Shown here piece after piece: positions 1 through 11,233 of a stretch of DNA of 64,000 bases. The notes beneath the pieces were generated by a model that did not search any database, had not been told where the DNA came from, and was given only the letters and a program-made list of their open reading frames with translations. The translations under genes were made by a program, and so were the position numbers. The number at the start of each line of letters is the position of its first letter. Position 1 is the stretch's first letter. The stretch is taken from contig CM059623.1 of the NCBI GenBank assembly GCA_030435675.1, forward strand, positions 12,618,092-12,682,091, written 5' to 3'. Source of the DNA: Steinernema hermaphroditum. Lineage: Eukaryota > Nematoda > Chromadorea > Rhabditida > Steinernematidae.

Positions 1-2
1 AG

Positions 3-353
3 AGCGGAAACGAAGAGGAGCATGCGCTCCTCTCGCTCCGCGACAACGACTACGGGTACATTCCGCCAGGCTACGGCCTCAACGGAAACCTCAAATCGGC
101 CCTCTCTTCGCTGGCGGGGCCTTGCGCCTGCCACCAGCCACAGCAGAAGACCAACTGCTGCAAGTCGATCTCCGCGGCGCTCACCTCCGACTCCGACGAG
201 TCGCACACCGCCTTCGTATACGAGCAGGCGAGCTTCAGAAGACGACAACGCGACCGTCTCGCCCATCAGATCGACATCATCTCTGCCTGCCTGTTCCCGG
301 GCCTCTTCTCCGTCTTCAACATTGCGTACTGGTATCACTATTTGAAGAACTGA
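3..353 (+). CDS. Cys-loop ligand-gated ion channel, C-terminal end (partial)
   Basis: The frame ending in TGA at 351-353 is open from the window edge, about 116 codons. It reads as the end of a pentameric Cys-loop receptor subunit. A cytoplasmic M3-M4 loop, with a Gly/Tyr-rich stretch (DNDYGYIPPGYGLNG) and a Cys pair, is followed by a basic RRRQRDRLAHQID segment and then the fourth membrane helix, ending IAYWYHYLKN just before the stop. A basic lead-in, then an Ile-Asp start to M4 and a Tyr-Trp near the C-terminus, is typical of GABA/glycine-type anion channels; the ligand cannot be told from this part. Everything 5' of here, including the ligand-binding domain and M1-M3, lies outside the window. 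The two ATG-initiated ORFs in other frames here are shadows. Family call is good, subfamily uncertain. Confidence 0.8.
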   Translation, partial: SGNEEEHALLSLRDNDYGYIPPGYGLNGNLKSALSSLAGPCACHQPQQKTNCCKSISAALTSDSDESHTAFVYEQASFRRRQRDRLAHQIDIISACLFPGLFSVFNIAYWYHYLKN

Positions 354-1568
354 TCCGAACACCTCGACTCACTTCGCCCCGTCTTTCCCACTTCAATTGA
401 CAATAACTCTCTCCCGACTCGTGAATGCTCAACAATTTATATTTATGCACTTGTGAGAGATTCAATGGAGCCTTACATGTGTCGTACGGTAGTCAACGAT
501 AAGCAATCTATATTTGACCATATTCACTTATATTGTTATTTACAAGCGATAAAGAGATATTTTAGTGAATACGAGAGCATTTGTTTGCCATATGACTTGT
601 TCATGAGGTAGCCGTTTCTGCTGCCGGCTTCCCTATCAGCTCCGCATTACTTGCCCTATTAGTTGTTCTCGGCAACTTTTCAAAAAGCATGAAAACAGCA
701 ACAAAGTAAAGAAATCAACGACTCATCTTCAAGGAATTCTCGACTCGGTGGCATCAACACACCATTTTCGGCCTTTCGCTGCCTTTCGCGCAGGGACTCG
801 AAGGCGGTCCGCAGGTGGTCCAATCTTCGGCATTTTAGAGTATTATTCGGTGGCTTCCGTGAGCAGCGCTAGGGAAGAGCTGAACCTGGTGTAGACGTGA
901 TGGTAGAGTAGGGAGGGCGGACTGGGAGCCATGATCCAGCTGGCTGCGTGGACTTCGCAGTTTCAGCGGTTCTTCGGCGACGGCCGAATCCAATCGGTGA
1001 TCCCACCAGTGGGCGTCGGCATCGGAGAGGCGAAGAGCTGATTGTGATAGAGGCACAGACAGACCGTAGGGCAGAGCAAATGAGGTGGAATCCTGTCAGC
1101 GGAGTAACAGTTGGCGTGGACTTGGAACGGTGGGGCTGTTAACCAACGAAGCCGAAAGTCATCTCAGTTCGCCTGGCGATGTAGACTTTGGAGTTTCAAT
1201 GGCACTTTGAGACCTTCCAGAAGCTCAACTTATTTTCGAGATTCACATCGCTCATTGCCAATTTCATCTTTCCCATATTCGCTTATCAATGTTTATGTTA
1301 TGTATCGAAAGCAAATTCTCAAATGTTGACATAACAGTTCTGAGGTCTAAAATTGCGGTTAATCGGTTTTTCGATGCACGCTGATTCCATCGGTAATCAT
1401 CCATTCACCCTCGCGTTCTCATCAACCGGTTATGCAACGGTGATTGATCTACAGTCCCATTGAGTCGCTTTGCAATAAACACCCACGTTGGAGGTGACCT
1501 TCCCTTCTCATTCAGTCTTTGATCGCAACTTGTGTTGCGTCGTTTCGCTTGGAAAATATCGATTGGCG
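354..1568. other. intergenic, no gene seen
   Basis: 3' flank of the channel gene and 5' flank of ACMSD. Short ORFs at 835-1056 (minus) and 1111-1329 (plus) have no recognisable domain or splice partner. The stretch 400-700 is AT-rich. Confidence 0.5.
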
Positions 1569-4500
1569 ATGTTTTCTTCTGGTGAGCTGTGCTCTGTCTA
1601 TTTGTGATACACGATTTTAGTGAGCAAAAATCGGAAATTTGATGTGCACGCTCATCATCTCCCAAAGGATATTCCCGATTTTGAAAAGGTACACATAAAA
1701 AGCGCTTGTCATGGGTGCTTATCCCATGTTTAGACCTTCGGGTATGGAGGCTTTGTGCGTCTCGAGCACAATGTGGACGCAGAAGGAAATGCCAATATGA
1801 TGAAAGATGGAAAGCTGTTCAGAAAGGTCAGCCGTAACTGCTTCGACGTCCATGAAAGAGTGAAGGAAATGGACAAGTGCCATGTCAACGTTCAGGCTAT
1901 CTCCACTGTACCCGTAATGTTCAGTTACTGGGTGTGAATTTCTTTATACACCATCAGCTTACAAAAAAAGTTGTAGACCAAACCGGAACATGGAGAAATT
2001 GTATCGCGATTCCTGAACGACGACATCGTTGCTGAATGCAAGAAATACCCCGATCGTCTAGTTCCCATGGGCACACTTCCGATGCAAAACACCGAGTTGG
2101 CGATCAAGGTATGCTCTTTGTTTTCAAATGTTGGGTACATTGAAAATGGGGCACTTGGTAAACATTCTTTTTTCGGAATATTTACACCTGCAGCAAAATT
2201 GATTGTTGCGTTCTTGAGTACAGTTGACTCCCACCCTATATTATGAAGTACCGTCTGCATTCCTCTTGATATTAGAGATCTATTCTGTTTCGACGGTCAT
2301 TTTTCTGGCACCTCGAGATGGCGAAATGAGAAGTGATATACAAGCTGCCTATGGTCTTGTCCGATCACCATGTTTTGTTAACTCCAACGTTTCCAATTGT
2401 TTAAGGAAGTGGGCACAAGACAATGGGAACATGCAACAGGTAGCTATCACTCACGGCTACAATACCCATATAGCGACTCCACGATCTCATGTCCACTTTA
2501 AGGAAACTATTCGAGACCATATGCTCCCAACCTCCACAATGGCTCTCCATTTTGAGTTAAAAGATTGCCGTTTCTTTGCTCTATCTAACTGTCGTCTGTG
2601 CTCGGCCACAATTGACTCTATTAGAGGAAATCACTCAGAATAAGACAAAGAGGTCGAAAATTGGACCAAAAATATTTTTAACTCGAATCTTGCATGGTGA
2701 ATGTCGAGGTTATCATGCAAGATACCCCATAATACACAACGAAAAACCGTGGATCACCGTAGTCTCTACTTCTCTTCCATCCCACGGCACGATGACGGAC
2801 TGAAAGATAGATGTGCCATCAGTGTGCGCGGACTTCAAAGTGACAAAGAAGCTCTATCCGGAAGTAGCGATGGTGGACATCAGCGAACCCTCAGGAGTCC
2901 CATCTTTGAATCGGTTGGCGGCACAGACTTCGGAATTGAGGCGATTCTTTGGGTTGAGTGGGCGGCGCGGGTGTTCGGGTTGAAGGCGGTCTTCTTGGCG
3001 AGATATGATTTGGCTTACGTTCTTACGACGAATTGGAACTGTGGTCCGATTCATTAGTGACAAGCTGTTGGGTTTGTACCACATTGTCCCTAGTCCATTC
3101 CACTTGTTCGCCCCTTTCGCAGATCGAAAAACCCTCTAACACCGCGGTTTCCATCCTGAACCATCTACGTAGTTTTGAATCCGAATAGCTCCCTTGTTAC
3201 TTTTCGTATCTTACCGTAATCTCCTAACTTTGAAGGAAGCCGATCGGGACAATTCTTAGGCAACCCGACAAAATCGTCACTAAAAAATCGTCATTTTACA
3301 AAAATCGTCATTTTCAAAAATCGTCATTTTTAGCTTCGTTGGGAACCCGAAGGGCGAGCCTTGTTGTCGTGGTGGCTTCGGCAAACCCCGGCTTGGCTTA
3401 GGCTTAGGCTTAGAACAATGCCTGTTGATTTAATGCGAGCCCTGTAGTCTTAACTGGTCGGGTACAACTGATCCCAGGACAACTGATACCACGGATAAGT
3501 GATCCCATGGACAACTGATGCCACGATGCCCAAATAGTTTTCGATGGTGTGTTTGTAAAAATGACGATTTTTGTAAAAATGACGATTTTTGTAAAAATGA
3601 CGATTTTTGTAATGACGATTTGTGTAATGACGATTTGTGTAATGACGATTTTTGAATGACGATTTTTGAATGACGATTTTATCGGTGACGATTTTTTAAT
3701 GACGATTAAGTCATGTAGCCCAATTCTTATTATGAAAAGCACGTTGATCAACGCTTCAAATTTTATTTCAATATAGCATAAACAAACGAGAACGTATTAG
3801 ATAAGATACATGAAAATGACTACAGTTATTCGAACAGTTGACAGATGAAATGATACGTAGTGGCTTTGAGAGAGCTAAGCTCAGCGTCGGTAAGTACACC
3901 GCGTGGGTCAATCATCGAAATATACTCATTCATGATCTCATCCGTCTGCAGTTTCATTTTTCGATTCTTCTCTGGCAGAATTTCCAAATTGATCACTTGT
4001 GCACCATAGTGTTGTATGCCTTGCAGAACCTTCTCCGTGAAGCAGTCGATACTCGACGGATCTGGTCTCCTTTCTGTCGGATCTTCGGTGTAGTGGGGAC
4101 ATTTTGCACCTTGAATATAATAATAATGAAACTTAGAAAGCCGATTGTATATCTTACAAGGTTGTAGCGGGCCTGCTTGTTTGCCGAAGCCCAGCATGCA
4201 CATCATTCTGCTGCTGTGATGGATCTTGCATTCTATGCAAGCGGAATTTACACGATGAACAAGTAGACATTACCATTCCGTAGAAGGTCGTTATGTATTG
4301 CAACTCCGACTAGCTTGGCAAATTTCTCAAAAAGGCGCAGCACCGAATCAGTTGGCTGTAGTTCATGCCATAAATTGCCATTTGTTCTGTGCCTCACAAG
4401 AATGGCAATCGTGTAAAATGCTGAATGGTTACTAAGTAGTGTGGTCGAATAGTTCGAAATCTGCGAATATCGAATCGAGCCGAACATTTCATATTCGCAA

Positions 4501-7500
4501 AGAAACGAATTACTCGATTGGACAAACTTATGACAGGAAACACAGATGTGACATACCCATAAAGATATAGCGCAAGACACATATTCTGATGCTTTGAACG
4601 TGCAGTATCTTCAGGAAGCGTGGGCGAATAATGCATTCAATTGCCTTCTTCACAATTTCGTACTCTGTATGCAAATCTTCGTGTGAACTAATTATTGTCT
4701 TTTTCAATAATAATCTAATAATCTCCACGTCGCCCCATCCCTCATGACAACTCCGATCTTTCGAGCACACACTGCGGATCAGCTGCTGTATTTTGGGAAC
4801 TTTTCGGATGATGTAACGGCCCAAAAGTCTGTCAATCCACTCCTTATCACCAACGTGCCTCTCAGATCTTTCTGTTTCCTGCTTCATTTGCACAACAAGA
4901 GTAAAGAAATCGCTAGGCCACAGATCGACGTCGCCCACTTGCATGTTGTCGAAATAGGAACGAATCATCTAAACGTATATTAACAGACTGTCATCGTCGA
5001 ATCACTTACTTCTATTGTCTGAAAAGGGAACATGTACTCAACAAAAGCTGACTTGATATGTTCGTAGAAAGAGATGCGTCGTTGTTGTGATCGACTCGAG
5101 TTTCTAGAGTCGAATTCGCGTATAGAAAAAGCCGCGTGCATTGCTGCCGGAATGATCTTTGGTGTTCGATGCAAGTTGAGAATGCGGTTCCTAAGTCCAT
5201 CTTGAACTGACTCGTTTTCCAAGGTAATCTATACAACACGTGTTGTATTATCGACGGCATTGGCCTCCCCAAGAAAATACCCAAATTTTTTTTCAAAATA
5301 TTTGGATGAATCTGTGAAATGAAACCGCAGAATATCCAAAAAAATAAAGTAAAGTCCCATCTGCTGCACAGACTTCAGAGCAGAGAATCTTCTGAAAAGC
5401 TTGGCGGAGCGGGTGGTCCGCTGCTCGTCAGCTTCACCGCAGGACGAATAGAAACAGCGACTACAGCGTGATATTTGCTCTTTTTTTGTGCAATAATACT
5501 GTAATGTACAGGGTGCGCCAAAAGTTCTGCAAGTTTCAAATGCACCGAGAACCCAGGAAACTTTCGAGCAAATTGCACGGAACTTTGTGTGAACAATCAG
5601 AAGAGTCCAAAATTTTAAACTAAATGACCAAAATGACAAACGATAGAGGCCCAGAAATACTTCACGGTGCACCTAGCGATGGTCGCACATCCCTTGCTTT
5701 TCGGATGGAAGCCTTCAGGGACTCCGAGTTAGCATGTTTTGTAGAGCTGATCTTGCTCTATAAAATGCTCTACACGGCATTAACAATCGACTTCGAATCC
5801 GGAGAATTCGACGGCCAAAGCAACTTGTCTCAAACCTTGGGACAGATCTCGTGACAGACTGCCATTCTTGATTTCAATCCATGGGACGGCACCCAGTCCG
5901 GTTGCAGGAACCAGTGCCCATCACGGAAGTGCTCTAAGGTGATAGGGTGTCCTCCTACCCCAGGTTCTCATTCGGCTACACTTTATCGTTTATTTTGGCC
6001 ACTTTTATGTAAAAATAGGTTTCGCATTGACTTTTCCGGAAATTTTGAGCTACACGATGACGTTGACACCACTTCTTTCGATGTTAACAGATAGAACAGA
6101 GTCTGTTCTTAGGTAAATAAAATCGTTCTGGCAATTTGCGATAGGTTCCAGGGTGCAAAGCTATTCATCTATGAACCGAGTATTTCCAGGATCGTCGATT
6201 TGTGACCAGCCGCATCATGCGTTGGTAAACCTAGACTCGGTACACCCTCACTCAAAACGTGAGCGACAACATTTTCGTAAGCTTCAGAGCTTCCTTTACA
6301 ATCATTCTAGCGCATCTTTCTCTAATTCTAGGGTTGCTGGCAATCATTATTTAAAGGCTGATCCTTCTTCTGGTGAAACCAGCCTCGGATCTTTTTGATT
6401 TGTGGTTATTTTTTGTATCTGTATGCAAAACAGGGTCTTGCGCTTTTGCTCCGTTTTTCATCTCTCTCTGAGTTCTTAAAACTTTTCACCACATTCGAGA
6501 CGTCTTGCTTCTTGAGTTTCAGCAGCCTAAATATCTCCACATTTTTCGCCTCTTGCATGCTGCTGCGAAATCACGACTAAATGCTCCCGCATAGACACCA
6601 TTGAAAATCGCGGAAATCAAAGCGAGTAACCTGATATAGCTGCTTAATAGAAAGAATAGGAGTGAATGTTACATATACAGCATGACAATCGCGGACTGAT
6701 GTATACCTCTATAAAAAATTAGCATTTTGAAAAAACTTGCAGAACTTTTGGCGCACCCTGTAGGTGTCTTGCACGGCGTAATGTCGCTAATTCTAGGGAT
6801 GAAACTGTAAATACTGAAAAATGAATGAAAATATTAGAAAGAATCGTAGCACTGCTTTCCAATGGTGCAGTCCACAGTAAAATAAGAAACATCAAACAAT
6901 AAGTTTAAACCAACCGCAAATATCGATCCTGAGCGCTTTATATACTCCGAATATAAGCTGTCTGATAGTATCCGATCACACTTCGCATTCCTCAATAATA
7001 AGCTCAATTTTATGGAGTTAATTCTTGCTGGTGCCTATAATGTCGCTTATAGAAAAGGACACACTCTGCCGGAAGGATCAAGATGCAATCTGTTACCTCT
7101 GGAGACTTTTTAAAATTGTTCAAATTGCCAATTTTCAACCGGTAATTCTGGTCAAGAAAAAAGTTATCTGAAAAGATTCGTTCTCCCGGAGCATATCTCT
7201 GTCGCTCATAAATTGTAGCCCTTCGATGAACTCGCTTAAGTGAGTGTAAGACTGATAGTGGAATAGTGTGCTGTATTCAGTTAGTTCCCGAATTACGTTT
7301 GCTGTGCATCTCACCACTTCCTAAAAACAAAATGAACGAAAACGGAAAGGGTACATGGACGAACAATTTCGTTATTGTTAGTGATGTACCCTAGGCACTG
7401 TAGGGTGTGCTGATTTTCTTGCCACAGCGCCATGTCTGTTTCTATTGATTTTAAATGTTTCAACTTGCTTTTGTGCTTGGTCGCATCGTAATACTAAAAC

Positions 7501-10500
7501 CTTCGGGATGATGTTAGTAGTTGAACAAACAAATGCTTGCCTCAAGCATCACATAATCGTCTTTAAAGGATGCTCTTGTCATTCGTCTTCCCTCGGTGAC
7601 ACTGATCAACAAATCCTCTTGAAAATGACCTTTTGTCACTGAGACGAAAAGGTTTGAGACATCGAGGAAGTTGTAAAGCTCTTGAGTAGACGAGTCATCG
7701 GTGGCGCACTCCACCTCAAACATGTTCAGGTCAGGGCGACGGCCTATTATCGATAAATTAATCAATCAACTGACGATTAACTAACGAGTCGAAGGTGGCG
7801 TTCCGTTGTCCTCCTCCGCTGGCATAACAAGGTTGTGTTAGGTTTCTTAAATGCGAGGAATTGTTAAAAATTAAAATTAAAAACCGCGAGCACTCATATT
7901 TTTCACACCGCGACGACTCCAGCGACGACAGTCTTATCTCCGTTTGACTTAGAAATGAACCGGCAGAGTAGGAGTATAGGATGCACTTATCAAGTATGAC
8001 TGGATAGACGGCAAGTAATCGATTGGTTTCTCGTCGTTTGTTGGTCAAAAAGATTGCACTGTTGCATGGCTCGGTCGATCTCAGCAGAAAACTATAATAT
8101 TTACATCACCCCCCTATAAGCTGAAGCGACGAATACGTTGGTCTCTCTTTCAGTGTGTACTTTTCGTCCTCAGGGGATCGATCACAGTCGGCCATCTGAG
8201 GAACTGACTAGAAAGAGGTGAAGAAAGAGATTCTAGGCTACTGGCGTGCTGGTAGGCTGCTCGCAAGATTACTGGAAGTTTAGCGCATAGAAAGTGCGAA
8301 GTTGCGCCCTGCCGCGTTTATATTATATTACGTATCTGCGCTCGTTTTCCTATAAACCACAAGAACAGTGACTGAGCAACATACATGGTTATGTAAATAG
8401 ATTCCATTTTATGATTCGCTTTTATGATGCACTCCATTCGCTTTAAACACTGAAAGCGAGACAGCTAGCCGGTGTATGAGACTGCAGCTGAGAGTGTCAC
8501 TGTGAGTGAACTTCCTAGCGAATCACACCTTCAAGGTCCCACCATACGGATAGCTTGGTAGAAGCTGTATTAATATTACAACTATCAATACATATTATGT
8601 TTCGTTTCGTTACTAAAACATGAACACAAACTCAACCAAACTACTCTTCAAAATTAGTCGTCCCTTACCTTGGATTCGAACACATAGCGACAGCTAATCT
8701 TCTTGATTGAAGCCCCTGCGTTACCGTTCTGTGCACCATAGCACACTGTTTCACTACCACAGCCTAACGTGGCGTGCATGAATTGGTCGGTTCGCATGCC
8801 TGGCATCGATGGTGATCCCCAAATACAGGGTAGCCCAAAAAAAGGCATTTAGGCAGTAGTCTGGAATGCCATTTCCGACAGCAACCAAGTAAGAGGAAAA
8901 CGGCGAAAAACGAAAATCTTTCTCCTGAATGCTCACACAAATGGCATTCCAGCCTTCTGTCTCGCTGCTTTTTTTTGGCCCATCCTGTATATAGGAGAGA
9001 CCGGGTCTGTCCAGACTCTGACCGAGTGAGTCTAGACAAAGGACTAATCTGCCCTCAACTGTTTCACTCTTCGATGCCCTCGCAGATGAGATACAGATTT
9101 GATTCTTGCGCGATATGTGTACAGTCATTCAACATCTTTATCGGTAATTTAACTTCAGGACCTCTCAGTTCAATATCCATAGTTACCGAAGTAGATATGC
9201 TGGACGAGGTCATTGCGGCAGATTCCCCAATCGTTTTGGTTAACTCCAATGACAGCCTGGTAGATCTGGTTCAAGTAGTCCTGAACGAATTGTGTGGTGG
9301 CGTAGTTGTTGGCTTGGGCTAAGAAGGCCGACACTCCATTGGAACATTGCTGGGCGCACTAAATCAAAGAGATTGCTGACGAGCGCACAATTGGCACATC
9401 CCCTACATCGTTTAAGACGGGAGTGAGCACTTGGACTCCGACTCTTCCGGTTGCATCCTTAACCGCATTATAATCGTTGCCGAGATCGTTCTGCAGTTTG
9501 GACCCAACAGCCAGTAGATTGGCCGCCGTCTGTCCTCCGATGTTCTGTTGAACGGTATTGCTAAAATCTAAAAGAAGAGACATGATCCAGAGATCGACAG
9601 AGCCCTACTGTCTATGATTTGTTGAGTAGTGGCACCACCGCAGGCTTGCTGGGCGACGGCGTTTTCGATCTAAAAATGGTATGTAGCTATCGTAATCTTT
9701 GAAGAAATGAACCTGGACTAGTTCGTTCATTGGAATAAGGTTGCCAAAATTATAATAAAGGAAGTTGGCGATAGAGTTGGCGTCTTGAGCTTGAGAGGAG
9801 GCCAAGAGGAGGAGGAAGACCAGAGCGGCGAACATCGTTGAGTGAGTGATGGTGACCGACTTCCTCTAATGCATTTATACTCCATGAAACAGAACCTGTG
9901 AGACCCGGACAGGTTATGACAGTGTGATTAGCGAAATATTCGTGTCCTTTGGGTCATTTGTTTCCAATTATCACGCGATTACAGAGTTGAGGACGTAGTG
10001 TTTAGTCTGAGCAGTGGGGCACTTGTTGTTCTGTGTGGTTCCTGTCCGGTCTTACCTAACAGTACATCTTTCTAATGGAGCTTGGTGACATGCAGAAGAT
10101 GTGATCATGTGATGATAAACATGTGATGATAAACATGTGATGATAAACATTAAACATGTGTTGAATAGAATTTGAAGCTAAAAAAGCGAGTAGGACCAGA
10201 ATTGAATGGAATTTGAAGCCAGACCTTTAGACTGTAGGTGATCCTTAATAAGAACTGTTCCATTTTGTTTGAATCCTATCTGGTCTTACCTTACAGTCTT
10301 ACGTCTTTTTATTGGTTTCAGGTTCCTATCGATGTTGCCTTCTTACCTATCTCTAAACCACTCATAATGATCATTCATAACGTGACGCTTTTTCACAGGA
10401 ACTGCGGCGATGCGTCTCAGAACTCGGCATCAAGTCAATTCAAATCGGCTCTCATATCAACAACAAAAGCTTGGATCACCCCGATTTCCGTCCGCTTTGG

Positions 10501-11206
10501 AAGGTATCGCGCCCTTTCATCATCTCGCTCTTAAGCATTCTGAGCAGGTGGCCGAGGAACTGAACGTCTGCTTCTTCGTGCACCCGTGGGACATGCACAA
10601 CTGGGACGGTCGCCTCAGCAAATACTGGCAGCCGTGGCTCGTCGGAATGCCGGCTGAAACGTCCCAAGCGATCTGCTCGATTCTTATGGGTGGCGTTCTC
10701 CAGGAACATCCCCGTTTGAAGCTTTGTTTCGCTCATGGTGGCGGCAGCTACCCGGCCATCCATGCCCGGGTGGCCCATGGCTTCAGAGTGAGGCCTGACC
10801 TTTGTGCCACAGACTGCAAGGTGAATCCGAGCGAGTTCCACGGAAAGTTCTGGACTGACTCGCTGGTCCACGATCCCGAATGTCTCCGTTTGCTGGCCAG
10901 CGTTGTGGGAAAGGTACATTTGTCTTGTTTCCGATTGCGCATGGTCCCTTTTAGAACCGGATCTGCCTCGGCACCGACTATCCATTTCCGCTTGGAGAAC
11001 TGGAAGTCGGAAAAGTTGTTGAAACTTATGAGGATTTCTCCGCTCAGGATAAGGTAACCGAATGTGATAGAGTTCAACAATTTCAATCAAAACATCCATA
11101 TCCAATATTCACTAAACAACTTTACTTTCAGGACAACGTTCTATGGAAGAACGCCATCGAAATGCTCGACATCGATGAGAGTACTGTGAAGTCAGCCAAC
11201 TTTTGA
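1569..11206 (+). CDS. ACMSD: 2-amino-3-carboxymuconate-6-semialdehyde decarboxylase (ACMSD), 8 exons
   Basis: Metal-dependent amidohydrolase that diverts the kynurenine pathway from quinolinate/NAD synthesis by decarboxylating ACMS. Exons: 1569-1581, 1621-1688, 1734-1931, 1977-2108, 10399-10503, 10548-10913, 10955-11053, 11132-11206. They join in phase into 351 aa, close to the usual family length. Visible motifs: the metal-site VHAHHLP near residue 13, [54 protein letters not shown] and [12 protein letters not shown]. The start was chosen because the 13-nt first exon splices in phase onto the HAHH exon; it gives a very short leader. Intron 4 (2109-10398, 8,290 nt) is extraordinary beside the other introns of about 40-80 nt; it contains two antisense genes, a mariner and several repeats. 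No frame damage is seen, so the gene looks functional if that intron is spliced. Confidence 0.9.
3283..3712. repeat. inverted arrays of a CGTCATTTT/AAAATGACG unit
   Basis: Left arm (about 3283-3332) has repeated AAAAATCGTCATTTT. Right arm (about 3556-3712) has eight or more copies of the reverse complement, AAAATGACGATTTTT, at 12-19 nt spacing. The arms can pair and enclose about 220 bp that include a short telomere-like tract. Probably a MITE-like or foldback element inside ACMSD intron 4. Confidence 0.65.
3395..3413 (+). repeat. short interstitial telomere-like tract (TTAGGC)3
   Basis: Three head-to-tail GGCTTA units (the nematode telomere unit TTAGGC in another register) plus one G. The preceding sequence CTTCGGCAAACCCCG recurs near 37890, so the tract is part of a dispersed repeat rather than a chromosome end. 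Confidence 0.7.
3826..7825 (-). CDS. unrecognised multi-exon protein nested antisense in ACMSD intron 4
   Basis: I do not recognise the family. The 5' end resolves well: exons 7825-7786, 7743-7541, 7493-7365, 7320-7140 and one starting at 7098, all joining in phase. The N-terminus starts [20 protein letters not shown]; helix-rich segments such as [17 protein letters not shown] follow, suggesting an alpha-solenoid. The 3' part is also clear: a Cys/His-rich segment (CKIHHSS, then [10 protein letters not shown]) spliced over intron 4110-4157, ending ICQLFE at the stop 3826-3828, with AATAAA downstream near 3766. Long open segments at 4528-4968 and 4980-5222 ([20 protein letters not shown]) belong between, but exact joins are unresolved. 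Intron 7494-7540 starts with GC, not GT. A mariner (5507-6762) sits inside one of its introns. The start lies just before a trans-splice-like region. Confidence 0.6.
5507..6762. mobile_element. mariner/Tc1-type element, 1.26 kb, degraded or non-autonomous
   Basis: Terminal inverted repeats CAGGGTGCGCCAAAAGTTCT (extending to at least 27 bp) at 5509 and, inverted, ending at 6760, each flanked by a TA dinucleotide, the mariner target duplication. Length matches a full mariner (about 1.3 kb), but no intact transposase frame or recognisable DDD block was found inside. It lies within an intron of the nested minus-strand gene, itself within ACMSD intron 4. Confidence 0.8.
8824..8999. mobile_element. 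mariner-derived MITE, 176 bp
   Basis: TACAGGGTAGCCCAAAAAAA at the left end pairs with TACAGGATGGGCCAAAAAAA read inward from the right end, both at TA sites. An inner pair (GGAATGCCAT) extends the inversion. A fragment sharing CAGTAGTCTGGAATGC recurs at about 54100 in a haspin intron. Confidence 0.7.
9170..9835 (-). CDS. small secreted protein, family copy A (nested in ACMSD intron)
   Basis: Family not recognised. Four exons (9835-9713, 9669-9609, 9567-9407, 9358-9170) splice to 177 aa, the same exon lengths (123, 61, 161, 189 nt) as copies B and C. A clear signal peptide ([17 protein letters not shown]) is followed by a Gln/Asn-rich, probably helical mature part of about 160 aa with three Cys. 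Blocks shared with the paralogues: [45 protein letters not shown] and CRNDL near the C-terminus (ending NYGY). A TATAAAT box lies about 38 nt upstream of the ATG, and three tandem TGATAAA-containing units lie about 270-310 nt upstream. Copy B is its closest relative and shares promoter sequence too, so the duplication is recent. Secreted is inferred; function unknown. Confidence 0.88.
9873..9879 (-). promoter_or_regulatory. TATA box of secreted copy A
   Basis: TATAAAT on the minus strand, 38 nt upstream of the start codon. The same box at the same distance precedes copies B and C. Confidence 0.65.
10106..10147. promoter_or_regulatory. three tandem 14-bp units, each with a TGATAA GATA-factor site
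   Basis: CATGTGATGATAAA is repeated three times head to tail. TGATAA is the core bound by nematode intestinal GATA factors (ELT-2 class). The array lies upstream of secreted copy A (minus strand) and inside ACMSD intron 4; assignment to copy A is inferred. Confidence 0.5.
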
Positions 11207-11233
11207 ATGATGCCCGTTGTTGCACTGTCACTT

